Positions 1-8,928 of a DNA stretch of 57,950 bases are shown piece by piece. Position numbers and translations under genes: made by a program. Source of the stretch: Chthoniobacterales bacterium (GTDB lineage: Bacteria > Verrucomicrobiota > Verrucomicrobiia > Chthoniobacterales > JACTMZ01); contig VEQL01000015.1 in assembly GCA_018883245.1 (NCBI GenBank), forward strand, positions 1 to 57,950, given 5' to 3'. The notes under the pieces are model-generated. The model did no database searches and was not told where the DNA came from. It worked only from the letters and a program-made list of their open reading frames with translations. Every line of letters starts with the position of its first letter. Position 1 is the stretch's first letter.

Positions 1-41
1 CCCGCTTGACTCTGGGTAAGGCGAGGCTTGGTGCCATGGTC

Positions 42-2558
42 TTAGGAGGCGCCTGCGGCTGCGGCGGTCTTCTTCGGCGTCTTGGGCTTTCGCTCTTCGA
101 ATTCGAACCCGACTTTGCCGGATTTCTTGTCGAGGACGAGGAAGGCGTTGAAGGGGCGGCCTTTTTTGGAGATGAACTTTGTGAGAAGGGCTGTTTTACC
201 TTCTGCGCAGATTTTGCGAACGTCGTCAGCACTGATTTCTCTCTGGAGGATCGTTTTGCCCATGCGGAATGCGCACTTTTTCTCGGGGGCCAACGCGTGT
301 TCACAAGCGAAGGCGTTGCCGGCGTCATAGATGGCGCCGTTTTCGCACACGGGACATTTCTCCACCACCATGGTGGCTGCGTCTTTATTGAATGGCTCGT
401 TGTTGCGGACCCCGCCGTCGCCGAAGTCGAAAGTTGTTTTCCATCCGGTGGCCTCCGAGAGAGCGAGCTTGGCCTCGAACGGTCGCCCCATCTTGCTCTT
501 GAATCCCTTGATCGGCCCGACGCTGCCGGTGTCCAGCAGCGCACGAACTTCCTCGGGTTCGAGTTCGCGTCCACTCACGGTCTTCCAGACCACGAGCCCG
601 CAGCCGGCTTTGCAGTCATAGGCTTTGAATGATTCTTTGAATCCGGCGGCACTCCCGCATTTCGGACATTTGGCATCCAAATCATGGAAATTGCCGCGCA
701 TGGTCTCGCTGTTCACTTGTCCCGAGGCTTCTTTGATTTTTTTGATCACGCGATCCACGAGGCCGCGGATTTCCTCCATGAACGCGTCGCGTTTGAGCTG
801 TCCTGCCTCGATCTGCTTGAGCTTGTATTCCCATTCGCCGGTCATTTCCGGAGAGCTGAGCGTGCCGATCTGCAGTTCGCGCAGGGCGGTGATGAGCTTG
901 ATCCCTTTGGCCGTGGCGGCGAGGTCGCGGCCTTCGCGCCGCACGTATTCCTGCGTGAGGAGGCCCTCGATGATGGCGGCGCGCGTGGCGGGGGTGCCCA
1001 GGCCGCGTTGGCTCATGGCTTCGCGCAGTTCCTCGTCCTCGACAAGTTTGCCGGCGCCTTCCATGGCGGAGAGAAGTGTCGCCTCGGTGAACCGCGGGGC
1101 CGGTTTGGTCTGCAGTTCCTTGACCTCGATGGACTTTGTCTCGGCGGTTTCGCCCTGTTTGACCGGCACAAGAGATTCTTCGTCCGCGCCCGCGGCGGAC
1201 TTCCCGTAAACCTCGCGCCAGCCCGGTTCGATGAGCACCTTGCCGTCGGTCTTGAATTTCTCGCCCTCCACCGTGGTGATGCGTTTGGTGACCTCGTATT
1301 TTGCGGGAGGGAAAAAGACCGCGATGAAGCGCCGCGCCACGAGGTCGTAGAGGCGCATCTCGTATTCGTCGAGTTTCTCAGGGCTGGCGCCGGTGGGAAT
1401 GATTGCGTGGTGGTCGCTGACTTTGGCGTTGTTGAAAACGCGCGGCGTGGCTGTCACCCATCCCTTGTCCAAAGCTTTGCGTGCGTGGGGCCCGAGCGAA
1501 GGATCGTCCATACCGGAGAGGACTTTCTTCACCGCCGGCAGGTTGTCCTGGGGTAGATAGCGCGAGTCGGTGCGGGGGTAGGTGAGGACTTTGTGCTTCT
1601 CGTAAAGGGCTTGGGCGATTTGCAGGGTGCGCTTGGCGCTGAATCCGAAACGTCCGTTGGCCTCGCGCTGGAGCGTGGTGAGATCGTAGAGAAGCGGCGA
1701 GGACTCGCTTTTCGGTGTCTTGGTCTCCTCGACGGTGCCGGTTTTTCCTTCGCACTTGGCCTTGATCTCGTCCGCTTTGGCCCGACCCCAGATGCGCTCG
1801 GCTTTGGCGTCTTCATCCGATGACTTTTTGAATTTCTCGTCGAACCATTTGCCGATGTATGCCCCGGCGGCCACGCCGAACTCACCGTGCAGTTCGAAGT
1901 AAGGACGGGGCTGGAAATTGCGGATTTTTTCCTCGCGTTCGACAAGGATTGCTAAGGTGGGTGTCTGAACACGGCCCACGGGCGTCACTTGGAAACCGCC
2001 GAGCAATTCCTTGTAGAAGGCGGTCATGGCCCGCGAGCCATTGATGCCGACCAACCAATCGCTTTCCGAGCGGCAGGTAGCGGCCTCGCTCAGCGGGATC
2101 ATTTCCTCGTCGCTGCGCAGATGTGCGAAGCCTTCGCGGATGGCGTCAGCCGTCATGGACTGCAGCCAAAGCCGCTTGATGGGTTTGGTGTTTTTGAAGT
2201 GCTGGACGACGTAGCGGAAGATCAGTTCACCCTCGCGTCCGGCGTCGCAAGCGTTGATCACTTCACCGACGTCTTTGCGGGCCAAAAGTTTTTTCAGGAT
2301 GCGCAACTGCTCCTGCGCTTTTTCGCGCGGCACGAGGTCGAAGCGGTTGGGAAGGACCGGGAGATTCTCGAGGCTCCACTTTCCGCGCACGACTTTGAAT
2401 TCATCGGGTTCCTGGATCTCGAGCAGATGTCCCACCGTGTGGGAAATCACCATGGAGTCGCCCTCGTAATAACCCTTCTCCTTTTTGAACTTTCCAAGGG
2501 CGCGGGCAAGGTCTCCGGCCACGCTGGGCTTTTCGGCGATGACGAGTGTTTTGGACAT
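42..2558 (-). CDS. topB: DNA topoisomerase III (type IA)
   Basis: Type IA topoisomerase that relaxes and decatenates DNA through a transient 5'-phosphotyrosine break. The 838-residue product opens with a Toprim-like segment (MSKTLVIAEKPSVAGDLARA) and carries the active-site signature YPRTDSRYL at about residue 330, the place of the catalytic tyrosine. The C-terminal third has Cys clusters (CPKCG...CKAGCG near residue 635 and CPVC...C near 735), which look like topoisomerase zinc ribbons, so it is longer than the 650-residue E. coli TopB. It starts 2 bases after the dprA stop, so the two are almost certainly co-transcribed. Topoisomerase I is the alternative, but the N-terminus is TopB-like. 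Confidence 0.93.
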   Translation of the reverse strand: MSKTLVIAEKPSVAGDLARALGKFKKEKGYYEGDSMVISHTVGHLLEIQEPDEFKVVRGKWSLENLPVLPNRFDLVPREKAQEQLRILKKLLARKDVGEVINACDAGREGELIFRYVVQHFKNTKPIKRLWLQSMTADAIREGFAHLRSDEEMIPLSEAATCRSESDWLVGINGSRAMTAFYKELLGGFQVTPVGRVQTPTLAILVEREEKIRNFQPRPYFELHGEFGVAAGAYIGKWFDEKFKKSSDEDAKAERIWGRAKADEIKAKCEGKTGTVEETKTPKSESSPLLYDLTTLQREANGRFGFSAKRTLQIAQALYEKHKVLTYPRTDSRYLPQDNLPAVKKVLSGMDDPSLGPHARKALDKGWVTATPRVFNNAKVSDHHAIIPTGASPEKLDEYEMRLYDLVARRFIAVFFPPAKYEVTKRITTVEGEKFKTDGKVLIEPGWREVYGKSAAGADEESLVPVKQGETAETKSIEVKELQTKPAPRFTEATLLSAMEGAGKLVEDEELREAMSQRGLGTPATRAAIIEGLLTQEYVRREGRDLAATAKGIKLITALRELQIGTLSSPEMTGEWEYKLKQIEAGQLKRDAFMEEIRGLVDRVIKKIKEASGQVNSETMRGNFHDLDAKCPKCGSAAGFKESFKAYDCKAGCGLVVWKTVSGRELEPEEVRALLDTGSVGPIKGFKSKMGRPFEAKLALSEATGWKTTFDFGDGGVRNNEPFNKDAATMVVEKCPVCENGAIYDAGNAFACEHALAPEKKCAFRMGKTILQREISADDVRKICAEGKTALLTKFISKKGRPFNAFLVLDKKSGKVGFEFEERKPKTPKKTAAAAGAS

Positions 2559-2560
2559 TG

Positions 2561-3652
2561 TTAAACGAGTTTGACGAAGCGTTTTCCCGGCAATTGCTTG
2601 ACGAGTCGCCGCATTTCAAGGGCGAGCAACGTGGAAGACACGACGGCCGGTGTCAACCCGCTTGTCGCGATCACGGTATCGAGAGGCGCCTCTTCGGAGC
2701 CGATCGCGTCACAGATCTTTTGCTCGTTGGGCGAAAGGCTTTGCGGGGTCGGGGCGTCCGGCAGTTCCGGCTCTTTGGCAAAAAGAATCGGCAGATCATC
2801 GAGGATGTCGCCGGCCGCAGTGACAAGTTTTGCGCCCTGCTGGATCAAGCGGTTCGATCCGAGGCAGGACGGTTGGTCGATGCGTCCGGGCACTGCGTAA
2901 AGCGTGCGCCCTTGCTCTGCGGCCATGTTCGCGCTGATGAGCGCGCCGCTGTTGGCGCCGGCCTCGACCACAAGAACGCCGAAAGAAAGTCCTGTGACGA
3001 TGCGGTTGCGGATGGGAAATGTTTGGCGGTCGGGTTTCGTGTCGATGGGGAACTCGGAGAGGACCGCCCCCGACGAGGCGATGCGCTCGGCGAGTTGCGC
3101 GTTCTCCGGCGGATAAATGTGCGCCAACCCGGCGCCGATCACGGCGATGGTGCGTCCTTTGGCGGCCAACGCGCCTTGGTGGGCGGCGGTGTCGATGCCG
3201 CGCGCCAGACCGCTGACGACCGTTAGTCCTGCATAGGCCATCTGGAATGAAAGCTTTTTGGCGCTTTCCGTGGCATAGTGGCTGGCGCGACGGGACCCGA
3301 CGACGGCGATGGCGTTGCGGTCGCGATCGTCAAGCGTGCCGAGCATGTAGAGAACGATCGGCGGATCGTGGATTTCGCGCAGCGAGTGCGGATAATTGTC
3401 ATCCTCCGCCGTGATCACGACCGCGCCCATTGCCTTCGCTTTTCGCAGTTCCGCGGACGGATCGGCGAAACCCTGCCAGCGGGCGATGTTTTCGGCGACG
3501 TGTGAGCTGATGCCTTCGACTTGCTCGAGTTGGCCGCGGCGCGCCAGCAGGATTTTTTCCGCCGAGCCGAAAGCACCGAGCAGCCGGCGCATGCGCACCG
3601 GGCCCATGGACGGAATCATGTTCAGCGCGACGCAGGCCTCGAGGTGGTTCAT
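2561..3652 (-). CDS. dprA: DNA-processing protein DprA
   Basis: DprA/Smf loads RecA onto incoming single-stranded DNA during natural transformation. The 363 residues show an N-terminal helical/HhH segment (about 1-70), a Rossmann-like DprA core with VVGSRRAS, SGLARGIDTAAH and PIRNRIV...VVEA motifs, and a C-terminal winged-helix segment (about 300-363). It is the first gene of a dprA-topB pair, a pairing seen in other bacteria. It faces the glycogen synthase gene divergently, with a short intergenic space holding the two promoters. Presence of dprA suggests competence but does not prove it. Confidence 0.95.
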   Translation of the reverse strand: MNHLEACVALNMIPSMGPVRMRRLLGAFGSAEKILLARRGQLEQVEGISSHVAENIARWQGFADPSAELRKAKAMGAVVITAEDDNYPHSLREIHDPPIVLYMLGTLDDRDRNAIAVVGSRRASHYATESAKKLSFQMAYAGLTVVSGLARGIDTAAHQGALAAKGRTIAVIGAGLAHIYPPENAQLAERIASSGAVLSEFPIDTKPDRQTFPIRNRIVTGLSFGVLVVEAGANSGALISANMAAEQGRTLYAVPGRIDQPSCLGSNRLIQQGAKLVTAAGDILDDLPILFAKEPELPDAPTPQSLSPNEQKICDAIGSEEAPLDTVIATSGLTPAVVSSTLLALEMRRLVKQLPGKRFVKLV

Positions 3653-3774
3653 GGGGGCGTCATGCTAAACACAGGTGTCAAGGAGCGTGGAATGGGAAAA
3701 GCATGGCTGCGCCCTTGCGATGCGCGGAGGAACTTGCGCTGGCCAAGGCCGGCACGAAGTTCCAAAATGCCTCT

Positions 3775-4986
3775 GTGAAAGTATTGATGCTGACCAACGA
3801 ATACCCGCCCCACGTTTACGGGGGTGCGGGGGTGCATGTGGACTATCTGGTGCGCGAGTTGACGCGATTCATGGATGTGGAGGTGCGGTGCTTCGGAGAC
3901 CAGCACTCGCATGATGGCCGCCTGACTGTGCGCGGCTTTGGATTCGACGGCTCGGGGTTCGGTTGCTCCAAGGCCTTGCGGCCGGTATTTGCCACGGCCC
4001 AGCGCGATGTGGCCTTTGCGGCCGCGGGTCCCGATGAGGCCGATCTCGTTCATGTGCATACATGGTATACGCATCTGGGCGGCATCTTGATGAAGTTGAA
4101 TTACTCGATGCCCTTGGTTCTGACTGTCCATTCGCTGGAGCCGCTGCGGCCTTGGAAGCGGGAACAGCTTGGTGGCGGATACGATTTTTCCGTATGGGTC
4201 GAGAAAACGGCGATCGAGATGGCGGACGCGATCATAGCCGTATCCGAGTCAACGCGCGACGATGTGCTCGAAATGTTCGGTGTCGATCCGGCCCGCGTTC
4301 ATGTGATCCACGGAGGCATCGACCTCGACGAATACCGCAAGCGTGCCGACGAAAAGGTGCTGATCGGCCACGGCATCGATCCGTCAAAGCCTTATGTGCT
4401 CTTCGTCGGTCGTATCACCCGCCAGAAGGGGATCATTCACCTCGTCCGTGCGCTGCGATATCTCGATCCGGGCTTCCAAGTGGTCTTGTGTGCCGGGGCG
4501 CCGGATACTCCCGAGATTGCCGGCGAAATGCACCAGGCAGTCGCGGCGGCGCAGCAGGAGCGTCCGGGTGTGATTTGGATCGAGGAAATGCTTCCGAAGA
4601 ACGAAATCATTCCTCTGTATTCGCAGGCATCGGTGTTTGTCTGTCCGTCTATTTACGAGCCGTTCGGACTGATCAACCTGGAGGCGATGGCCTGCGGCAC
4701 GCCGGTGGTGGCCAGCGAGGTCGGAGGCATTGTCGAGGTTGTTGTTCACGGTGAGACCGGTCTTCTTGTGCCTGTTGAGCAGATGGACACCGCGCCTTTC
4801 GAGCCGGTGAATCCGGACAAATTCGCCCGGGATCTGGCCGCCTCGACCAACGAACTGATGCGCCAGCCGGAACGGCGTGCGGCGATGGGTGCGGCGGCGC
4901 GCAAGCGCGTGGAGCATGTTTTCAGTTGGGAAGCGGTTGCCCGCCGCACGGCAAATCTCTACCGCGAGGTGTGCAGGGGGAAATGA
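3775..4986 (+). CDS. glgA: Glycogen synthase, Corynebacterium-type GT4 glycosyltransferase
   Basis: GT-B fold glycosyltransferase of family 4 that extends alpha-glucan, or makes maltose-1-phosphate, from nucleotide-glucose. The N-terminus KVLMLTNEYPPHVYGGAGVH is the signature of the TIGR02149 group, unlike the GT5 GlgA of E. coli. The nucleotide-sugar site motif EPFGLINLEAMACGTPVVAS is intact near the C-terminus. I place the start at the GTG giving VKVLML because family members begin there; an in-frame ATG at 3703 would add 24 residues. GlgA and GlgM (maltose-1-phosphate synthase) cannot be separated from sequence alone. No other glycogen gene lies nearby. Confidence 0.9.
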   Translation: MKVLMLTNEYPPHVYGGAGVHVDYLVRELTRFMDVEVRCFGDQHSHDGRLTVRGFGFDGSGFGCSKALRPVFATAQRDVAFAAAGPDEADLVHVHTWYTHLGGILMKLNYSMPLVLTVHSLEPLRPWKREQLGGGYDFSVWVEKTAIEMADAIIAVSESTRDDVLEMFGVDPARVHVIHGGIDLDEYRKRADEKVLIGHGIDPSKPYVLFVGRITRQKGIIHLVRALRYLDPGFQVVLCAGAPDTPEIAGEMHQAVAAAQQERPGVIWIEEMLPKNEIIPLYSQASVFVCPSIYEPFGLINLEAMACGTPVVASEVGGIVEVVVHGETGLLVPVEQMDTAPFEPVNPDKFARDLAASTNELMRQPERRAAMGAAARKRVEHVFSWEAVARRTANLYREVCRGK

Positions 4987-4999
4987 AACTCTGCGCATA

Positions 5000-5035
5000 T
5001 TGACAACAGCCCATACACCCATACTGTCGCCCATA
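5000..5035 (+). promoter_or_regulatory. Candidate promoter and repeated operator of the vapBC pair
   Basis: A perfect -35-like TTGACA (5000-5005) lies 35 bases before the antitoxin ATG. Three copies of CCCATA follow at 5010-5015, 5018-5023 and 5030-5035, the last overlapping the start codon. No good -10 sits at 17 bp; CATACT (5020-5025) is the closest. Repeats in this place fit autoregulation by an antitoxin or toxin-antitoxin complex, which is known for vapBC systems; the binding itself is inferred. Confidence 0.4.
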
Positions 5036-5286
5036 TGAAGACCACCCTCGAGCTGCCCGACGATCTTTTTGCTGAAGCCAAGGCCGTTGCACTAAGGAGA
5101 AAGACGACCTTGCGCGCAATGTTTGAGCATGCCCTGCGCCGTGAAATTGGTTCGTCAGCTGGTGCAGAGAGTCCTTCGCCTTATTACCACATTGGTCCAG
5201 GTGGAATTCCACTCATGAACCACACCGGCACCGGAAACAGGGTTGTCACCAGTGAAATGGTGCGTGAGATGCTCGAGGACGAATAG
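5035..5286 (+). CDS. VapB-type antitoxin (ribbon-helix-helix)
   Basis: An 83-residue protein starting MKTTLELPDDLFAEAKAVAL, the usual N-terminus of VapB antitoxins with a ribbon-helix-helix DNA-binding fold. The C-terminal half, which in the family wraps around the toxin, is less conserved and ends in an acidic tail (EMVREMLEDE). The PIN-domain gene follows after 5 bases, the expected antitoxin-toxin order. It probably represses its own promoter, where three CCCATA repeats lie. Confidence 0.85.
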   Translation: MKTTLELPDDLFAEAKAVALRRKTTLRAMFEHALRREIGSSAGAESPSPYYHIGPGGIPLMNHTGTGNRVVTSEMVREMLEDE

Positions 5287-5291
5287 CTGCC

Positions 5292-5717
5292 GTGGCCTTT
5301 CTTCTCGATGTCAATGTGCTGATCGCGCTGACCGATCCCTTGCACGATCATCACCGTCGCGCCACCGACTGGTTTGAAGCCGATGCTTACCGTGCTTGGG
5401 CAGCGTGTCCGCTGACCGAGAACGGCTTTGTCAGAATTGTCGGGCAGAGAAACTACCCCAACTTTGCCGGTGATGCTCACGCGGCGCGCGAGGTCTTGGA
5501 GAAGCTTTGCTTGTTGTCCGGGCATCAGTTCTGGCCCGATGATTTGTCGCTGCGCGATCGCACCAAATTCAAGCACTTACCGGATTCGCGCCAGCTCACA
5601 GACTGCTATCTGATCGGTGTGGCGGTTGCGCGCAAAGGATGCCTTGCCACGCTCGATCGTGGTATGGACGCTTCATTGGTCCGCGGCGGAAGTCGCGCGC
5701 TTTTTTTGATTCCTTGA
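5292..5717 (+). CDS. VapC-type PIN-domain ribonuclease toxin
   Basis: A 141-residue PIN-domain protein, the toxin of a type II toxin-antitoxin module, expected to cleave RNA with Mg2+ until bound by its antitoxin. The acidic active-site residues are in place: Asp6 (LDVNVLIAL), Glu43 (LTENGFVRI), Asp104 (LTDCYLIG) and Asp122 (TLDRG). Length is typical for VapC. It starts with GTG 5 bases after the antitoxin stop. All catalytic residues are present and there is no frame break, so it looks functional. Confidence 0.88.
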   Translation: MAFLLDVNVLIALTDPLHDHHRRATDWFEADAYRAWAACPLTENGFVRIVGQRNYPNFAGDAHAAREVLEKLCLLSGHQFWPDDLSLRDRTKFKHLPDSRQLTDCYLIGVAVARKGCLATLDRGMDASLVRGGSRALFLIP

Positions 5718-5727
5718 TGCTTCCATA

Positions 5728-6609
5728 ATGGAAACTTTTTCTTCCGACTGTGTTTTGCCGGCGCGGGCTATCTTGGGCGAGGGGGCGTGCTGGTTCCCAG
5801 CCGAGCAGAGACTCTACTGGGTCGATATTCTGCGCTGCGAAGTTCATCGGTTCGATCCTGCCACGGGACGCGACGAGGTGCGCAAGACACCTTGTCATGT
5901 GTCGATGGTCCAACCGACGACACGCGGCGATCTCGTGCTGGCCACGCGCGACGGCATTGCGCGAATGGATTTCGAGAGCGGCAAGTTTGTGCTGCTGTGC
6001 GATCCGGAAGCCAACCTCCCCGGCAATCGTTTCAACGACGGGAAGCCGGATCCCCGCGGGCGGCTTTTTGCCGGCACGATCGCCTATGACGGCTCGGATC
6101 AAAAGGCGGCGCTTTGGCGCATCGAGCCTGATCTGAATTCCACGAAGCTCATCGATCGCGTCGGCAACTCCAACGGCCTCGGGTGGTCACCGGAGCAAAG
6201 GACGTTTTATTGGACCGACACGAAGACCGGCTGCGTGTTCGCGTTCGATTACGACGCGCTGACGGGCGGCATTGCCAACCGGCGCGCGGTGGTCGAAGTG
6301 GATAAGTCGATCGGCCGTCCCGATGGTTTGGCCGTCGATGCGGAAGGCTGTTTGTGGACCGCGCTGTGGGCGGGTTATGGCGTGGCGCGATGGAATCCGG
6401 CCAATGGCGAAATGCTGGCCAAGGTCGAGTGCCCGGCTGCCAACGTGACGTGTCCCGCCTTTGGCGGTCCGGATCTTGACGTTCTTTATTTCACCACCGC
6501 ACAGAAAGGCCGCGACGACGCGGAGCCTTCGCCGGAGCCCGAAGCCGGCAACTTGTTCGCTGCCAAGGTCGGGGTGAAAGGTCTGCAGGGTTTCGCCTTT
6601 GCTAGTTAG
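5728..6609 (+). CDS. SMP-30/gluconolactonase/LRE family protein
   Basis: A 293-residue six-bladed beta-propeller of the SMP-30/gluconolactonase family, metal-dependent sugar lactonases that open aldonolactones. Diagnostic stretches are ILGEGACWFPAEQRLYWVDI at the N-terminus, NRFNDGKPDPRGRLFAGTI, SNGLGWSPEQRTFYWTDT and GRPDGLAVDAEGCLWTALW, which contain the family's metal-binding Glu, Asn and Asp positions. There is no signal peptide, so it is probably cytoplasmic. It starts 10 bases after vapC but is functionally unrelated to it. The substrate cannot be told from sequence. Its stop codon overlaps that of the convergent pcm gene. Confidence 0.88.
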   Translation: METFSSDCVLPARAILGEGACWFPAEQRLYWVDILRCEVHRFDPATGRDEVRKTPCHVSMVQPTTRGDLVLATRDGIARMDFESGKFVLLCDPEANLPGNRFNDGKPDPRGRLFAGTIAYDGSDQKAALWRIEPDLNSTKLIDRVGNSNGLGWSPEQRTFYWTDTKTGCVFAFDYDALTGGIANRRAVVEVDKSIGRPDGLAVDAEGCLWTALWAGYGVARWNPANGEMLAKVECPAANVTCPAFGGPDLDVLYFTTAQKGRDDAEPSPEPEAGNLFAAKVGVKGLQGFAFAS

Positions 6610-7346
6610 CGCGGACTTTCCGCTTCGCCGGTCATGGGGACGAAGCGGACGGGCAGGACGGCATGTTGTTCGATCTTGTCGCCGTGTTTGCTTAGAAGGA
6701 TGAGTTCCTGGTTCATGCCGCCGCCAACGGGAACGATCATTCGTCCGCCATCTTTGAGTTGGGTGACCAGGTCTGGCGGAATCGCATCCGGAGCGCAGGT
6801 GACGATGATTGCGTCATAGGGTGCGTGCTCGGGCCACCCTCGATAGCCGTCGGCGTGGAGAACATGGGCGTTTTTGTAGCCAAGTCGTGTGAGGTTTTGC
6901 CGGGCCAGCCCCGCGAGTGGTTCGAGGATTTCCACGGTGAAAACTTCGGCCCCGGTCTGCGCAAGGACAGCTGCTTGGTATCCCGAGCCGCCGCCGATCT
7001 CCAAAATTTTCTCCCCCGGTTTCGGGCGGATGGCTTCGGTCATGAAGGCCACGATGTAGGGCTGGGAAATGGTCTGTCCGCTGCCTATGGGCAGTGGGTA
7101 GTCCCCGTAAGCCTCATCCCGCAGGCGCGCCGGGACAAATTCGTGGCGGGGGACCGAGCGCATGGCGCCCAGAGTCGCGGTGTCGCTGATTCCGCGCGAC
7201 GCGATCTGGGTTTCGACCATGGCATTCCTGCGAGCGGCATAATCGTCGGCCGGCGGCTTTGCGTCGGTGCAGGACGCAAGAACGAGGATAGTAAGAGAAA
7301 AGAAAAAGTTGGCGCCGCTACAGGTGAGCCAACGATGGGGCGACAT
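6606..7346 (-). CDS. pcm: Protein-L-isoaspartate O-methyltransferase with lipoprotein-type signal
   Basis: Repairs isoaspartyl residues by SAM-dependent methylation. The core is classical: VPRHEFVPARLRDEAYGDYP, the GSGQTISQPYIVA motif and the SAM-binding EIGGGSGYQAAVLA. The start chosen (MSPHRWLTCS) has a GAGGAA ribosome-binding site 9-14 bases upstream. From it the protein begins with a hydrophobic segment ending LVLASC, a plausible lipobox, so the enzyme may be a periplasm-facing lipoprotein rather than cytosolic. The start overlaps the end of dus by 29 bases. In-frame starts further upstream (7376, 7436) lie deeper in dus. Confidence 0.88.
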   Translation of the reverse strand: MSPHRWLTCSGANFFFSLTILVLASCTDAKPPADDYAARRNAMVETQIASRGISDTATLGAMRSVPRHEFVPARLRDEAYGDYPLPIGSGQTISQPYIVAFMTEAIRPKPGEKILEIGGGSGYQAAVLAQTGAEVFTVEILEPLAGLARQNLTRLGYKNAHVLHADGYRGWPEHAPYDAIIVTCAPDAIPPDLVTQLKDGGRMIVPVGGGMNQELILLSKHGDKIEQHAVLPVRFVPMTGEAESPR

Positions 7347-8388
7347 GCTGCGGTTCCTCGGTATCGACCGGTTCATGCACGGCATTTTCGTGCCACGCTC
7401 GGATCTCTGCAAGCTGCTCAAGCGATTCGATTGCACCGAACCGGCGGCGAAGTTCGCGGCTGGAAGGGAGCCCGCGGGAGTAAGCCATCAGCCTCGCCCG
7501 CATGGCGTGCATGCCTTTCGCGGTGTGGTGCCAGTGTTGGAGTTCCTCTCGGCAATGCTGCTCGACGAGGTTCCAACGGTCGGACAGCGTGGGTGAAGGC
7601 GGTGCATCTTCGCCTCGGAAGGCGGCTTTGATTTCGTGGAAGATCCATGGCGAGCTCATCGCCGCTCGTCCGATCATCAAGCCTGAAACCGGGGTATTTC
7701 TCCAACGGTGGAGTGCGGTCGTTGCGGAGTTGATGTCGCCGTTGCCAACGACCGGAATCAGCACGGCGTCGGCGGCGGAGGCAATGACGTCCCAATCGGC
7801 CTCGCCGGAATATCCCTGCGCGCGGGTGCGGCCGTGGATTGTCAGTCGCTTGATTCCCGCATCCTCGAGCCGCCGTGCGTTGTCCGCGGCGTTGACCGAC
7901 TGCGCGTCCCATCCGGTGCGGATTTTGGCCGTGACGGGCAGCGGTGCGACAGCCTGCACCACCGCGGACGCGATGGAGGCGAGAAGTTCTCCATTGCGGA
8001 GAAGGGCGGATCCGCCGTTTTTGCAGACGACTTTGTTGACGGGGCATCCGAAATTGATGTCGATGAAATCCGGCTGAACCCACTCCACGACCGCGCTGGC
8101 CCCGCGCGCGAGGTGTTCCGCATCCGCGCCGAAAAGCTGGACGCCCAGAGGACGCTCGTCGGGAAGGAAGCCGACATAGCGCGCGGTGCGTTCATTGCGG
8201 TGAAGCACGCCGTCGGCCGAGACGAATTCGGTCGTCAACACGTCCGCGCCCCGTGCCTTGCAGATGCGGCGGAAAACGGAGTTGGTCACTCCGGCCATCG
8301 GCGCGAGGAAAAGCACCGGCTGTTCCGGACGCCTCGCGAAGGAGGTTTGCGGGGTGGAGGTTTCCATGGGAGCGGACGGGACCGCCAC
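7318..8388 (-). CDS. dus: tRNA-dihydrouridine synthase (DusB-like)
   Basis: Flavin-dependent enzyme that reduces specific uridines of tRNA to dihydrouridine. The 356 residues form the TIM-barrel Dus family: FLAPMAGVTNSVFRRI at the FMN site, FIDINFGCPVNKVVCKNGGS with the catalytic Cys, LTIHGRTRAQGYSG, and VVGNGDI...LMIGRAAMSSPWIF. The long C-terminal helical domain agrees with DusB. GTG at 8388 is the outermost start; an ATG at 8367 is equally possible and removes a short unconserved stretch. It is in the middle of a minus-strand run, lptG - unknown - dus - pcm, with short gaps or overlaps. Confidence 0.92.
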   Translation of the reverse strand: MAVPSAPMETSTPQTSFARRPEQPVLFLAPMAGVTNSVFRRICKARGADVLTTEFVSADGVLHRNERTARYVGFLPDERPLGVQLFGADAEHLARGASAVVEWVQPDFIDINFGCPVNKVVCKNGGSALLRNGELLASIASAVVQAVAPLPVTAKIRTGWDAQSVNAADNARRLEDAGIKRLTIHGRTRAQGYSGEADWDVIASAADAVLIPVVGNGDINSATTALHRWRNTPVSGLMIGRAAMSSPWIFHEIKAAFRGEDAPPSPTLSDRWNLVEQHCREELQHWHHTAKGMHAMRARLMAYSRGLPSSRELRRRFGAIESLEQLAEIRAWHENAVHEPVDTEEPQHVAPSLAHL

Positions 8389-8399
8389 AAAATTGATGC

Positions 8400-8921
8400 T
8401 CAGGCGGCCTGCGTTTCGGGGTCGGGTTCGCTTCCGAGTTGTAGTCCCAGAAGAGCGGAAACTTCCACCTGGACTTCGGGCACCTGAGAGAGGCTGAGCT
8501 GCGGGTTGGGGATCAGGAAGGTCTCGCCAGTCTCAGCCCGCTCGTAAACCAGCACTCCGGCATCCTCGCTGTCCATCGGCTTGAGGATGCGTTTGCGTTC
8601 GAGCATCAGCGCGAGGATGTAGCGGGCGTTTTTGGTCGAATCGGAATTTTCCTCGATGAGCTTCCGCAGGATTCCTTCGGCGTCTTGCTTGGCCAAGGGT
8701 TCAGGCGGTGGTGGCGGAGGTGTTTCGAATTTTGAACGCCAGAAAGAGAATGGCCTCGGTTCGGCGGGCAGTCCGCCCCACGCTTCCTCGCAGATGTCCT
8801 CCCGCCGGAAACCATCGCCATCACGGTAGAGCGCGGTGTAAAAAGCCTCGCCCTCGGTGAAGGGCTTTTGCGTGGCGGTGCAAATGTCGGATCGTTTGCG
8901 GATTTCCCAGTCTTGGTTCAT
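8400..8921 (-). CDS. Conserved-looking protein of unknown function
   Basis: A 173-residue soluble protein I do not recognise by name. It begins MNQDWEIRKRSDICTATQKP, and the N-terminal Cys-containing part (CTATQKPF, REDICEEAWGG) could be a small metal-binding or ribbon fold. A proline-rich linker (seven consecutive Pro-rich residues near 68-74) precedes a helical segment and a C-terminal part with VLVYERAETGETFLIPNPQ. It lies 7 bases after lptG and 11 bases before dus, so it belongs to the same transcript. No signal peptide or membrane segment. Its intact frame between two conserved genes supports a real gene. Confidence 0.7.
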   Translation of the reverse strand: MNQDWEIRKRSDICTATQKPFTEGEAFYTALYRDGDGFRREDICEEAWGGLPAEPRPFSFWRSKFETPPPPPPEPLAKQDAEGILRKLIEENSDSTKNARYILALMLERKRILKPMDSEDAGVLVYERAETGETFLIPNPQLSLSQVPEVQVEVSALLGLQLGSEPDPETQAA

Positions 8922-8928
8922 GGCATTT

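Noticed and set aside
684-1556. Long open frame on the plus strand opposite topB
   Set aside because: It is the complementary-strand shadow of a well-supported topoisomerase gene in GC-rich DNA and its translation shows no family features.
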